NCBI GenBank assembly: GCA_030737875.1 | Contig: CM060921.1 | Span: 404,094,192-404,158,191 of the forward strand | Source of the DNA: Allium sativum | Lineage: Eukaryota > Streptophyta > Magnoliopsida > Asparagales > Amaryllidaceae | Direction: 5' to 3' | Length of the DNA stretch: 64,000 bases | Part shown: piece after piece, positions 35,650 through 46,742 of the stretch | How positions within the stretch are numbered: position 1 is the first letter of the stretch | Layout of the letters: each line of letters begins with the position of its first letter | The notes under the pieces: generated by a model | What the model was told of the DNA's origin: nothing | Seen by the model: the letters and a program-made list of their open reading frames with translations, nothing else | Databases searched by the model: none | Program-made: the position numbers and the translations under genes

Positions 35650-38193
35650 TGTGACGGCCCGCCCCGCACCTGCCTGCATTTCCTCCGAAAGTGCGCTGTA
35701 CCCATGCCCGACTAGCACGGGACGGTCGTCAGAAGAAAGGAAAGAAGGGAATTAACTAACGAGGAACCTGTAGAATATCTCACAGCGCATGGAATAAAAT
35801 ATAATAATAACATACTTGACATAAAACAGGTGAGACAGTGCATAAGATGATAACTAAAACCAACATCAACATCAGAGCAGCGGAAATCCAAATACAGCTT
35901 ATTACAACTTTCCAAATTTACTGTCTCTAAACAAAAGAAAGCTAAAGTAGAAGATGCACTACTAATGCCCAAGCAGTGATCTTCTACAATACAGGGAGAA
36001 TACTGTATATATATTACGTGGAAGCCTCCTTCTCGTCTCCGGATCATCTACCCGTGCATCACCAGCTAACCTGTCTCTAGTCTGCTCGTGTGAGCACCCA
36101 GAGTAATAAGAGGAGACATAAAACTCTGGGTCAGACATAAAGCCTGGTATGAGCGATAAGCATCTAAACAGAACAATAATAGGTATACTAATCCATACCT
36201 GAACCTGGACCTGCAACCAAAGAGTTAGTACCACATACCGTACAATACTCTAAGGTGCCATAATAAATAGTGTAAGAATACGGGGGTGGGGTGTGCATGT
36301 CATAATGATGGCAAACAAATCATCCATAGCAACCATCCTCACATCTCTCACTCAGTGCGTAAAGCATACGATGTCCACCACTGTCAATCACTAGACCCAT
36401 CGAAGTAGTGACGGAGTTCGACTTGTACAACTACTGCTACTACCAAGCTTACCACATGGAGTCATGACCAAATCTTTACAAATGACCCCACTTCATTGGT
36501 CTATAGCTCTTTAGTCGTACCTAGGCCACTGCAGCCCTGAATCCGTTCACGTACCTCCCATACATAGTGATCCAAAGTCATAGACATCGACTGCCCCTTG
36601 ACATACGTCCCGTAGCAAAGCCCAATCATGAAGTGAACTCATCGGTTCCCAACTGGATCCTGAGCTATAACTTCCCATATTGGGCTACCTTTGCATCTCG
36701 GGTTATTGGTCAATACTGGGCCGGTTCGGGTTCCCCTCCTAGCCATCGGTTCGGGTCAGGTGTCCATTCTGAGTCGGGTCGGTGTGCTGTCCTCCCCTGT
36801 AGCGGTTCGGTTCGGGTTTCCATCATTGTATCGGTTCGGGTCGGGTGTCCTCCTCTGGGTCGGGTCGGGTGCCATCTCCCTTCCAGTTCGTGCTTCCGTT
36901 CCGATCCACTCCCTCGTTCTTCACGTTCTCCGATCCGATCCCTCCTTTTTCATCCGATCCGATCCCAATTCTATTAGCGTGGCCTTCCTTCTTGCCAGTT
37001 CTCCTAGGTGTCAAGTTCCGATCCGAGCCCTTCGTCCTTAAGTCGATCCGATCCCCAGCTTAACCAACATGTCCTTCCTTTTTGCCAAGCCTCTTTTGTG
37101 CCAGGCTCCAGTTCGGGTCGGGTTCCTTGCCCAGGTCTCCAATCCGATCTGAGCCCATATCTGATCCGGTCCGAAACCCTACACAACTTTCTGCAACTTT
37201 TTCCAGCAACTTGTTTATGCCATTCGATGACGTTTTCGATAAATCTAACTATACTAATCAATCAAAAATCATCCCAAACAGTTATAGCAACATAACAACT
37301 AACCACAAACACCAAAATGATGAATTTACATGTCAAAATGGATCAAATATACCCAAAACCCCATATTTTCCCTTAAGCATGTTTAAGAAAAACTAATCAT
37401 AGGGTTAATAAAACTTAATCAAATTAAACCAAATTTCTAACAGAGGCATAAAATATTATTTTCGAATTTATAGATATTTTTGCAGAATTTATTAGTGTAT
37501 AAATTCGCTAATCTTCACTAATTACCCTTAATTAACTGTAATTAGTGTCAAAACGATGCTAATCACTCACCTTGGCCACAAATAAGATTCTCAGAACTGA
37601 AACCTCGCTGATTTGGGTGAATACTGATGTCTAACAGCAGCTCTAACCATGCTTTCGTGTCTTCTCTCCTTAATTTGATGTAGATTAAGCCAAAACTTGA
37701 TTAGAAAGTGATTAGAAGGTGATTTGGGTGTTGGAGGCCATTGCTAGGGTTCCAAGAATGAAAGTGGCGGCTGAAAGAAATGTATTCTAACCCTAATCAG
37801 CCCCTATACATCTCAAATCCCGAAATCCCCTTTGGGCCTAGCTGCTAATTACCCGATTAAGCCCAATTAAGCTAATTTTCACTATCTGAAACTTGTTTCA
37901 GCCATATCTTCCAAACGATGAGTCCGTTTGGCTAATGTGACCACTCTACGGAATTGTAAACCATCATCCGGACCAATGCAAGTGGTTTCAGGTCAAAATT
38001 CCTTTCCAGTCAAAAGTTATGGTCAAAAAAGTAACAACTAGGGGTAAAATGGTCATTTAAAAATCGGGAAAAATCATGAACATGGGAAATGACCCCAATA
38101 GTCGTCTCCCAAAGTTACATGACCATACGACTTTATATGTGAAAGAAATAAATATTCTACGGTCCTCTGATGCGTAGAATACGGGTCGTTACA
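35650..38193 (-). repeat. Element C: 5' LTR
   Basis: 2,544 bp, the same length as the 3' LTR. On the minus strand transcription would start near the TATA-like TGTATAGG (37805-37811), with GTGAGT at 37565-37570 in the leader. A telo-box-like ATTAGGGTTAG lies just downstream of the TATA-like box. Confidence 0.93.
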
Positions 38194-38198
38194 TCCCC

Positions 38199-40756
38199 CG
38201 TTTTTGGTTCACAACCGAGGTGTGAGGCTCGCGAATCAATGCTACACAAAGCTACGCCACAGAGGCCGTGCTTTGATCGTCAACCACAAGACTTTGCTTT
38301 TCAACAGAAGCCTTGATCATTCGCCACTTAGGCATGCCACACAGGCAATTCACTCTATGGGTTTGATATCCATCAGTATATAACCCCTGAGCTCATACTT
38401 CTCAGAGAAGGGCGTTAAGCAAGAGAATAAATTCTCCGCCGCCAAACAGATATATATTTAATAGAAATCAATCACACAGACTAAAATCCAATGTCAGACA
38501 CACAGTCCAATTACAAGTCCGTTCTGGGTCTGAACGAAACCGGAGGCACCTAATACCCCACATCTCCATCGATCTCCAAGTACGTCTGGACGATCACCAA
38601 CTGTTTCCATATTCTTGGGTGTACATCCCAATCAAGATCATCAGTAATTATCCAAACGACGTGAAGACCTCCGGTCTTCAACCACCGTCTTCACCTTCGA
38701 CTTATCGTCGTATCAGTTATTCAGAATGGGTTAAACCCGGTCTTTCCGAATAACTCGCGTATATTATAAACATGTGTAACACAAACACAACATACGCCTC
38801 ATTCCAATTTATCAGTCACTAACCGTAAGTTAACCAGAGAATAATTCCCCAAATATTAACCCGAAGGCCGAAACCAACATCAGATCAATATCCAGAAAAC
38901 CATTCTGCTTAGCTAACCGACAGTTAGTTTCTAAATTTCACATTCGTAGGGAAAGGTTCCCATTAATTTTATCAAAGATAAATCCTTTAAATTTATTCTT
39001 TAATCTAATTTTGAATATCAATTTAAACTAGTCGGGATTAGCGAACCTTACCGAAGTAATCGTTTGTTTTAATTTCCCAATCCCAACCTATTCATCCCAT
39101 GAAGTAAAACGGGTCTTACTTCATCTCTAACACCACGGTGTTATCGGTAAATTCAATTACCATTTCACGTTTAAATCTAATTAAAGATTTAACTATCGCC
39201 TGGAGCAAAACTGGTGATACTCCATTCTCAATCATTTCAATCTAATTAAAGATTCATTAAAACTCCACTTAGTTTTAATCTTTAACGGGGTTAAAGAATC
39301 GGTGTCATTTAAAAACATGGTTCACGATAAACCCCAAAATCATATCAATATCAATTCAATTCCAGTTAAATATTATTTAATTGGTACGCTTCATTAAATC
39401 TAAATAAAAAGGTTTAATCTTTTCTCAACTGGGTTCAAGAACAGTGTTAATGAAGACACCATTCACGACAAACCCAAATCACATTTGATATTAAATACAA
39501 AGCTCTGAATAGAAAATATATCGGCTTATATTCAATATCAAATTCTACGACCAACAAATATCGTATTGGAAATAACGATATACATATCTTTCAAATTTCC
39601 ATAACAATATCTGTATAATCACGAAATCCAACATTGAAATAATCCAAAGACAATTTCGATTCAAATCCATTCCAATTCAATTATTGGAAATTCTGGTTAC
39701 TTTTAAAACCCTTTTCAAATCCAATTTATTTATTTAAAAATAAATAGAATTATAATTCTAGTTCAAAACTAGTTCCTTTCGATAAAAACCTATTTTTATC
39801 TTTTCAAATGTGGAGTTTTTCATCCCAATTCTTTCTAAATCATTTCTTATGATTTTACACAAATTATTACTATTTTTAATAATTTTATCAAGGCACGTAC
39901 CGTCGATTTCCATTAACAGCCATCGAACTGCACTTACAGCGACCTTTTCCAAATTTGTTTTGGACATAATTCCAAATCCTTCCGTTAGATTTCTAATTTC
40001 CAATATTCGTTAGAAAGCTCTTTTCGATACGAACCCAACGGTTCCAGTTTTAGGAGAATCCGACGGTCGGATCTCCCGCAACGTCAATTCGAAGTCAATG
40101 GTCGAAATTCACGAACTGTCGCGGCGCGGCGCGTTCTATTCAGGCCATTATATTATATATATAATATATATAATATATACTTCGTCGATTTCAATTCAAA
40201 ACGTGCTTTATAAATCGTTTTAAACTCATTTTCAAAACGGTTATAACTTCATATTCAATTTCATATCAAAATTGAATATTCCAATATAAATTCGTTTTAA
40301 ATTCATTTCAAATCGATTTCAATTTAAATTCAATTCGAATTCGTTTATATTCAATTTCAATTCGTTTTCAATTCAATTTCAATTTGAATTCCTTTCTATT
40401 CAATTTCAATTCGAATTCACTTCTATTCAATTTCAATTCGAATTCCTTTCTATTTAATTTCAATTCGAATTCACTTCTATTCAATTTCAATTCGAATTCA
40501 TTTCTTTTCAAAATATCAGATTTTGAAATCACTTTTGATATTCGTTATAAAATAAATAAAATCGATATAAATATCGTTCACGTCAAAATGGAATCAATCT
40601 AATCAACACGGCTTCATATATTTCTATTTCCAAATATTTTATTTCAAATATTTATATTTTTAAATCTGGAATGAGGCCCAATCAATTACCATATAATGTT
40701 AATTATATGGAGTTTCTATCACACGTATATAACAACAACGATAAATCATCAACCAT
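38199..40756 (-). mobile_element. Element A: 3' LTR, segment 2
   Basis: Continues the LTR after C; 38194-38198 is the C target duplication. It matches 52215 to about 54784 closely. It includes the conserved block AGATCCGACCGTCGGAT (minus strand, near 40050-40075) and a 27-bp tandem array (40371-40505). It stops at 40756, where D begins. Short frames in both orientations are not supported. Confidence 0.9.
40371..40505. repeat. 27-bp tandem repeat in the A 3' LTR
   Basis: Five units of ATTCAATTTCAATTCGAATTC plus six bases, alternating CCTTTCT and CACTTCT endings. It translates by chance into FNFNSNS repeats. The same array is at 54400-54535; B has a degenerate version at 59240-59480. Confidence 0.9.
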
Positions 40757-41674
40757 TGATCGTCGCTAGTCTATGAATTAGAAAAGCGCGACATTTGTAA
40801 TAAATTCTGCAAGCATACAGGTGTGTAGCATACAGGTCGAACACAGGGAGGTAGATTAAAATTAAATTATTTATCTAATCTCTTGGGCGAGTTAGACGAA
40901 GCCTGGAGATTTGTTTTGAAAACAATAAAATTGAAATTTCAAACTTATGATTATCGTCGAATCTAATCGAACGATTAATCACAAAAAAAGTAAATAGCGA
41001 AGCAAGAACAAGAATGAAGAAATTAAAATTGCAAGAAAAGAAGAACAACAAAAGATAAATTAGGATTGTCGTTGAAACTAATCAAACGACTAATCTCTAA
41101 GTAAAAAAATTGTAAAATACAATTGGTGCTCTACCGAATCTAATCGTGTAGACAACACTAATTGCTAAGAAAATAGAAAAATGCTAGAAAATAAAAGAAG
41201 AACTTTATTAAGAAGAGAAAATATGATACAGGATGGTGGCTACAAGGGGATTACAAGGGTATTTATAGGAGAACCAAACCCTAACCCTAATTACAAATGG
41301 TAAATGGGCCTGGTCATTACACCACTAATTAGTTTACAATGAGAAACATAAATGGGCCTTTGATAAATAAAGCAAATTTGGGCCTTTTCTCTTTTTCCTC
41401 TTGCTTCCTTGATATTTCTTCATTGATTTGTGATGTGCAAAGCCTTTTTCTCACTCCTTTTCTTGTCCAACAGCAACTAGATGTGATATCTTCATCTACA
41501 ATTCTTCAAAATGCAAATACACAGCAAATTGACTCTATTTCTCTACATTTCTGGTTGCATGCGGGCTGGGTTGGACTATCTGTAAAAATAACAAAACAAT
41601 ACCCAAGTAATATTTATTTATATACAAAAGATAAGATATAAGAGCATAAAATAAACACATTTCTATGTCAATCA
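40757..41674 (-). repeat. Element D: 3' LTR
   Basis: 918 bp. On the minus strand it carries a telo-box (TTAGGGTTAGGGTTT) about 10 bases upstream of TATA box CCTATAAATACCC (41260-41268), and AATAAA at 41204-41209, about 51 bases after the TATA. That predicts a very short R region. A 100-codon plus-strand frame at 41339-41641 is within the LTR and is not supported. Confidence 0.95.
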
Positions 41675-42897
41675 AATACCCCCACACTTATCTTTTACTC
41701 GTCCTCGAGTAAAACAAAAAATGAAAAACTAAACTAGATAGGTCACACTTTCGTAGGAAACACGATTGCATTGAGCGTATGCAACAAGCCGTTAAACCTC
41801 TAGGTGTCCCTAGCAGGACGAGTGGTGTCTCGTGAGGGTTTTCAGCGGATACTACCCACAAAATCCAAATGCTGTATGCTATGATTCTAATGAAACTACA
41901 TGAATGCAGTGGACATATGCAAATAAAAATGAAAAATGAAAAATGACAACACGACTTATTTCAGGAAAGTGGTACAACAAATTAAGTTAATAATTTCTAA
42001 TCAGTTGATTTTATTTTAGATACCTCGACTTGTCACAAATTTTCAATATAAATCAAGTTTTCAAATGTTAAATTCCAGTTTGGCCAGTTAGTTCGGTCGA
42101 TAACATAGTGCAGCCATGAAATAAATTCTTAGTTTGCTTGGCATAGTTTGCAAAGTGGTATTCTAATTTTCTCATGTATGGCTAGTCAAATCAATAAGGT
42201 CAAGAAGTGTTTGGGTATCATCGCTTATTCTTTATTCTATAAAATTTTAAGATTTATGATTAAGTACATACACCTAACTAAAAAGACCAAGGTTTACCAC
42301 CTATGCACTACCTCGCGGACTAACGGAGAGTAGGTAAAGAGCTTGGCGGATTGTGCAGGCCGACTTTGACTTTGTCAACAACGTGTCGGTAATCCTTAGG
42401 TGTCCAATCTCACAAAATGAGACCAAGATATTCCAACTTTGACTTTGTCAACAACGTGTCGGATAGAGCTTGGCGGGTTTGCACACCAACGCTTGATATA
42501 CAAGCAATGTTGGATACCCTTGGAATACTATTTTTATTATTATCGAAAATATAAGCACAAAAGAGAGTTGCGCGAATTCAACTTAACACAACTTAGTTTT
42601 AAAGATTTGACAAGCCATTATAAGTATTTTAAGTCCTCCACTTATTTAAACAAAGTCTACAATATAGAATAGATTTCATGGCCATCACCTAAGAATCTCC
42701 CTATGTACCGGTTACACTATTATCCCTCAAAATTTAAACTTTTCATTATATTTCAAATTCGAACTTAGCTGAGAGAGAAAAATACTATCAACTGGCTAAA
42801 AATTGTAAACTTATTTTGCTGTATCAATTGAAAATGAGTCGTATTTAAAAAAAAAAAATTTATGGTATGTCACTACAATCTAAAATGCATGATGGTC
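41675..42897 (-). other. Element D: 3' non-coding region with PPT
   Basis: The PPT is at 41675-41696 (minus strand AAGATAAGTGTGGGGGTATT). A 27-bp direct repeat, with ACTTTGTCAACAACGTGTCG in its second part, lies at 42363-42389 and 42436-42462. A repeated AGAGCTTGGCGG lies beside each copy. No coding signal beyond short frames. Confidence 0.75.
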
Positions 42898-44505
42898 CTA
42901 TTTAAATGGATGAAAATAAAAGAAATAAAAACAAAGAAAAATGAAAATTGATGAAATGCAGACTCCCCCCCACACTAGAACTAAACAGTGTCCACACTGT
43001 GAACGTTTCCTAAAATTGAAAGATCGCACCCAAAGGTGAATGAGATGCAAAATTATTTGAAGAATGAAATGGAGTTTGGCCACTATATGCGAATGAAAAT
43101 CATATGTACAATGATATATGTGTTTGCGGTGCATGCGATGCAAAGAATTCCACCAACTTTTCCCCCCATACTTGGTTCTGGCCCTATGAGTCCCATTCCC
43201 ACTGTGTCTAGGCATGTTTTCTAATAAGCGCAGGTTTTTGAAAACCATTTCATCTTTATGCCTAGATTTGTAGTCAAGTAGATAAATGTCCAGGGTCGTC
43301 CTAACCCGAAGTTTTTCAATCAAGCTAACATTCCAGAAATAATGCATGTGCTCAACAAATTTGTCAGTGTAATTGTTCAAAAGTCTGTGATCGTTTATAA
43401 ACTCAGTTGCAATCGTGAAATTTAAATTCTGAGTGTTGTTCAAGACACTGACAATTTCAAACTCATTTGAAATTTTCTTAAAGTTTAAATTCTCGAACTC
43501 GTGACTTGAATATACTTCTTCCTCATTTGGCAACTTATCCTCGTACAATCCAAAGAATTCATGTTCATTAAAATCCATTTCCACTTTTGAGTTTTCGAAA
43601 AATTCAACATTTTCATTTTGTTCCATTTCAAAAATTTCAAGTTTCTTGTAGTCTGGAAGAGGAAGATCAAAAGTTGAGTTTAATTCTTTTTCCTGAAAAC
43701 AATCGAAGTCCAAATCATTTGTTGAATTTTTAACAACTTCATCTAGATCGTTATTCTCAATTTCGAAAGTTGTTATTTGAAAATTTTCATTACCAGTAAA
43801 GAATGGATTATCTTCAGGTTCCTCGCTTGTTTGAATATGATTTTGTTGCTCTTGTTGTTCTTTCAAAGTTGTCAATAAACAAAGAAGTTCATCAAGTTTT
43901 CTATCTCTCTTTTCTATCCTCTCTCGAAGAATGTTGAGATGATATTCTTCAGAATCGTCGATTAGAGAGCTCTCGTGTTGGATTTCTTGATTCTCAAAAT
44001 TATAATCCATATCAATTTCACAATCAAAATCATTTCCAATGTGGTGGTTGTTTGAATTTTCATTTTGATATTGGAAATCATTTTGATCATAAAAATTATG
44101 TTCGTAACCAAAACTGTTAAAATCCGAGTGAAAATTGCAATTTTGGTTATTTTCAAAATGTTGATATGGGCTATTATTTTGAAAATTTTGGTTTATAGCC
44201 CCATACTGATGTTGATCAAAGCCATATTGGGGTTCAAAGCTGTTTTGATGGGTATGTGGCCCATAATCGAAATTATTGAAGTCAAAATTGAAGTCGCAAT
44301 TTCGATCATAACTTTGAAAATGTTGGTCATTTTGAAAATTTTGAAAATTGTTGACATTTGTTTCACCAAATTTTGGGAAATCATGCTTCATGAGTTGTAT
44401 TTCATATTCATACTCTTCAAGAGGACGTATACTCCGACTATTATCCCACATTTCTCTCAAGGATTTTTTTGAATTAGACATTTGAATGAAGTCAGGGTAA
44501 GACAT
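42898..44505 (-). CDS. Element D: unrecognised Asn/Phe/Gln-rich 535-residue protein
   Basis: I do not recognise this protein. It starts MSYPDFIQMSNSKK. Residues 51-175 are very rich in Asn, Phe, Gln, Asp, Tyr and His (FNFDFNNFDYG, NQNFQNNSPYQHFENNQN), a composition typical of prion-like, phase-separating segments. Residues 184-222 form a probable coiled coil (LRERIEKRDRKLDELLCLL). Residues 230-350 are acidic. Residues 355-425 look folded. The last about 35 residues are hydrophobic (CISSIFIFLCFYFFYF) and could span a membrane. No zinc knuckle, protease or polymerase motif is seen. The part after about residue 435 is read through two PPT-like G-rich tracts, so the natural C-terminus is uncertain. 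It could be a divergent Gag-like or envelope-like product of a non-autonomous element; this is inference. Confidence 0.6.
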   Translation of the reverse strand: MSYPDFIQMSNSKKSLREMWDNSRSIRPLEEYEYEIQLMKHDFPKFGETNVNNFQNFQNDQHFQSYDRNCDFNFDFNNFDYGPHTHQNSFEPQYGFDQHQYGAINQNFQNNSPYQHFENNQNCNFHSDFNSFGYEHNFYDQNDFQYQNENSNNHHIGNDFDCEIDMDYNFENQEIQHESSLIDDSEEYHLNILRERIEKRDRKLDELLCLLTTLKEQQEQQNHIQTSEEPEDNPFFTGNENFQITTFEIENNDLDEVVKNSTNDLDFDCFQEKELNSTFDLPLPDYKKLEIFEMEQNENVEFFENSKVEMDFNEHEFFGLYEDKLPNEEEVYSSHEFENLNFKKISNEFEIVSVLNNTQNLNFTIATEFINDHRLLNNYTDKFVEHMHYFWNVSLIEKLRVRTTLDIYLLDYKSRHKDEMVFKNLRLLENMPRHSGNGTHRARTKYGGKSWWNSLHRMHRKHIYHCTYDFHSHIVAKLHFILQIILHLIHLWVRSFNFRKRSQCGHCLVLVWGGVCISSIFIFLCFYFFYFHPFK

Positions 44506-46742
44506 AGATTATTCTCACTTCAAAATAATATAAAATTCTGAGTTGTGCTCTGTTAATTAACTGACTCAATTGGAAGGGGGAAGAGGGTCTTATGGTCGTT
44601 CACGTATAGTATAAATACTAAGGGATACGACCAATGTTTTACGGGTAGTATGCAACCTCTTTTGCTAAAAGTTCAATAAATTGAACTAATATATATCCGC
44701 GATCCAATTGTACGAGACAGTCAACTTCACAAAGCACCACTTTCCAGTTATATTATTTTGAAAATCAAAATCACGTGTTAAAATTGAAAATCGATGAGAG
44801 TGATTAGTTATGGAAAACCGTTCCTCACCACAAATTCAGAAATATCAGTCACAGAACAGACACAGAAATATAAATTGCAGAATTAAAATTTACATTCAAG
44901 CCGCCGCCCCTGCAGAAAATTTTTACAACAATTGTCTATATATTTTTTTCTTTGCAGCAGAGCACCTGTAGAGTTAAAAGAAATTTTTACAGTGGGGGTG
45001 TGGCGGTTTTTCCAGAATAATTGAACACTTGACAATTCAAATTTCGTTTGCAAATTGACTGATATTTGAATTCCTTGCTGTTTTGCTTGAACTATATCTT
45101 TAGCTTTGCTTTGATTGAACTTCCTTCCTGGCCTGGCTCTTTGATTTTTTTTTTTTTTATTTCTTTTTCTTTTTTTTTTTAGATGGAAGTAGGAAAAAAA
45201 CAAAAACTAAACTAAAAGGAACTTTAAAAAAAAACTAAGCTAGAATGAAAAATTAAAAAAACTAAACCCAATAAAAATAAAAATAGATTAAAAATACTAA
45301 GCTAAAAACAAAAGAACTAAACCTAACAAAAAAAACTCAACAAAACAACACTTACAAAGAAAAAAAATTCTCGTTGACGTGTTCAAGACTCAACAATTTT
45401 GACACAAATAAATTTGGCTTTCATGCTTTTAGAGGAAAGAAAGAATGTTACACTTTCCTACTCAAGGAAACAATTCGGCCACAATCACTTTTATTTCAGT
45501 CCCTCTTGTCTATTTAATTTCAGACGCAACCCCCATTTTAACCCAAATAAACGACGCTGTTCTCTTTTATCAGTTTCTCCAAAAACAAATAGAACCCAAC
45601 GAAGGAAATTGCGAAGCCCGTGCAAATTTCAGTCGAAGGCCTAAGCTCGAATATGGCCTCTATGCTTTCAAATGATGCGTGAGTTCAATTTGGGTTTTTG
45701 GTTGTTTAGATTTTGTTGTTCGGAGGGTTTCGAATGTAAATCGGGTTTTATGTTCAAATCGAGTGGTTTTGAATTGAGGTTTTTCGATTTTTTTAGGCTC
45801 GGGTCTGATTCGATTCAGTGTACAGTGCGATGTAGTTGGGTTCCAGGTATCGCCTTAGTGAAGGTCGAACTTTGGTTGCAGGCTTCTGATTTAAATTCGG
45901 TTGTGGACAAACTTGTACGGATGCGATTCAATGGAAGTGGCGGATATGAGGGGCAGTGGAATTAGATGATGGCGATGGAAAGAGGGGGATCGATGGGATG
46001 TATAGTTCGTTGGGGTGGAAGATGATTGGGATCCTGGCTTGTGGCAGATGAACCAGTAGATGATGGGTGTGGTTAGAGATGAAGCGCTTGTAGAGGGATG
46101 GAGGTGGATCTGTTGATGGTAGGATGAGTCGTCCGTGGGTGATTTTGTTAGACGGTGAGAAGTGGTGGAAGATTGCAATGTTGATGTCAGTTGTCGTGCG
46201 TTGGTGATGGTACTAAAGGGGGAGAGTTGTGAAATTTGCAGTGTGGCAATCGGATTTCCTTTGGGGAAACGTTGGTGAAGATGAGGCTTGGAGAGGCTGT
46301 CAAACTCGGATGAATTTGGTTTTGACTGAAAGGTTATATGAAAACGTGAATCTGGGGGTATTGAAGGTGGTTGTAGGAATTGTGGTGATTGGGAAGAAAC
46401 AAAAAAGGGTCAAATGGGAAGAGATTGAGAAAAATTGAAAAAGGAATTTTTTTTTATATTATTTTAATTGTAAAAGAAGAAAGGAAGATACTGTAGAATA
46501 AGAGGAAATAGTTGAGGAGAAGATCTAGAAAGAAATCCCAAAGAAATGGCAAGGTTTTTTTTTTTTTCAATAACAAAACAAAGGCAAGGAATAAAAGAAA
46601 ATTGACAAGTTTTTTAATTTATTTTTATTTTTTATTCAAAAGCAAAATCAAACAAAAAAATAAAACAAAAACTAACACGAATCGGAAATTAAATAAACAA
46701 TAAAAATCAATCGTTACCTCCCCGGCAACGGCGCCAAAAACT
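44506..46742 (-). other. Element D: long 5' leader with PBS
   Basis: About 2.2 kb between the PBS (46719-46736) and the ATG at 44505. An inverted repeat TGGTCGT/ACGACCA at 44593-44633 lies about 90 bases before the start codon. Poly-A/poly-T runs occur at about 45145-45185 and 46440-46700. Frames on either strand here (44883-45203, 45399-45965) are low-complexity or unsupported. No gene is recognised. Confidence 0.7.
46719..46736 (-). other. Primer-binding site, tRNA-Asp (element D)
   Basis: The minus strand TGGCGCCGTTGCCGGGGA is an 18-base perfect complement of the 3' end of plant tRNA-Asp with CCA. It is separated from the LTR by six bases. Confidence 0.92.

Larger units (their letters stand above)
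28372..38193 (-). mobile_element. Element C: near-complete Tekay/Del-type chromovirus, 9,822 bp
   Basis: A minus-strand LTR retrotransposon with two 2,544-bp LTRs (28372-30915 and 35650-38193), tRNA-iMet PBS, PPT, and a gag-pol region in one frame. The target duplication is TCTCC (28367-28371) and TCCCC (38194-38198), one base changed. The uninterrupted site reads GGTCCTCTCCCGTTTTTGG in the other LTR of A, which proves the insertion. The LTRs differ at about 10 positions in the first 600 bases by eye, so the insertion is fairly young. Confidence 0.95.

Noticed and set aside
40384..40602. FNSNS repeat protein frame
   Set aside because: A direct translation of the 27-bp tandem repeat in the A LTR, also at 54412; 27 is a multiple of three, so the frame stays open by chance.
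44065..44472. 135-codon plus-strand frame opposite the D protein
   Set aside because: Antisense shadow of the low-complexity Asn/Phe/Gln codons.
46719..46736. tRNA gene fragment
   Set aside because: Only the 18 bases complementary to the tRNA-Asp 3' end are present, at the LTR edge; it is a primer-binding site. The same applies to the iMet sites.
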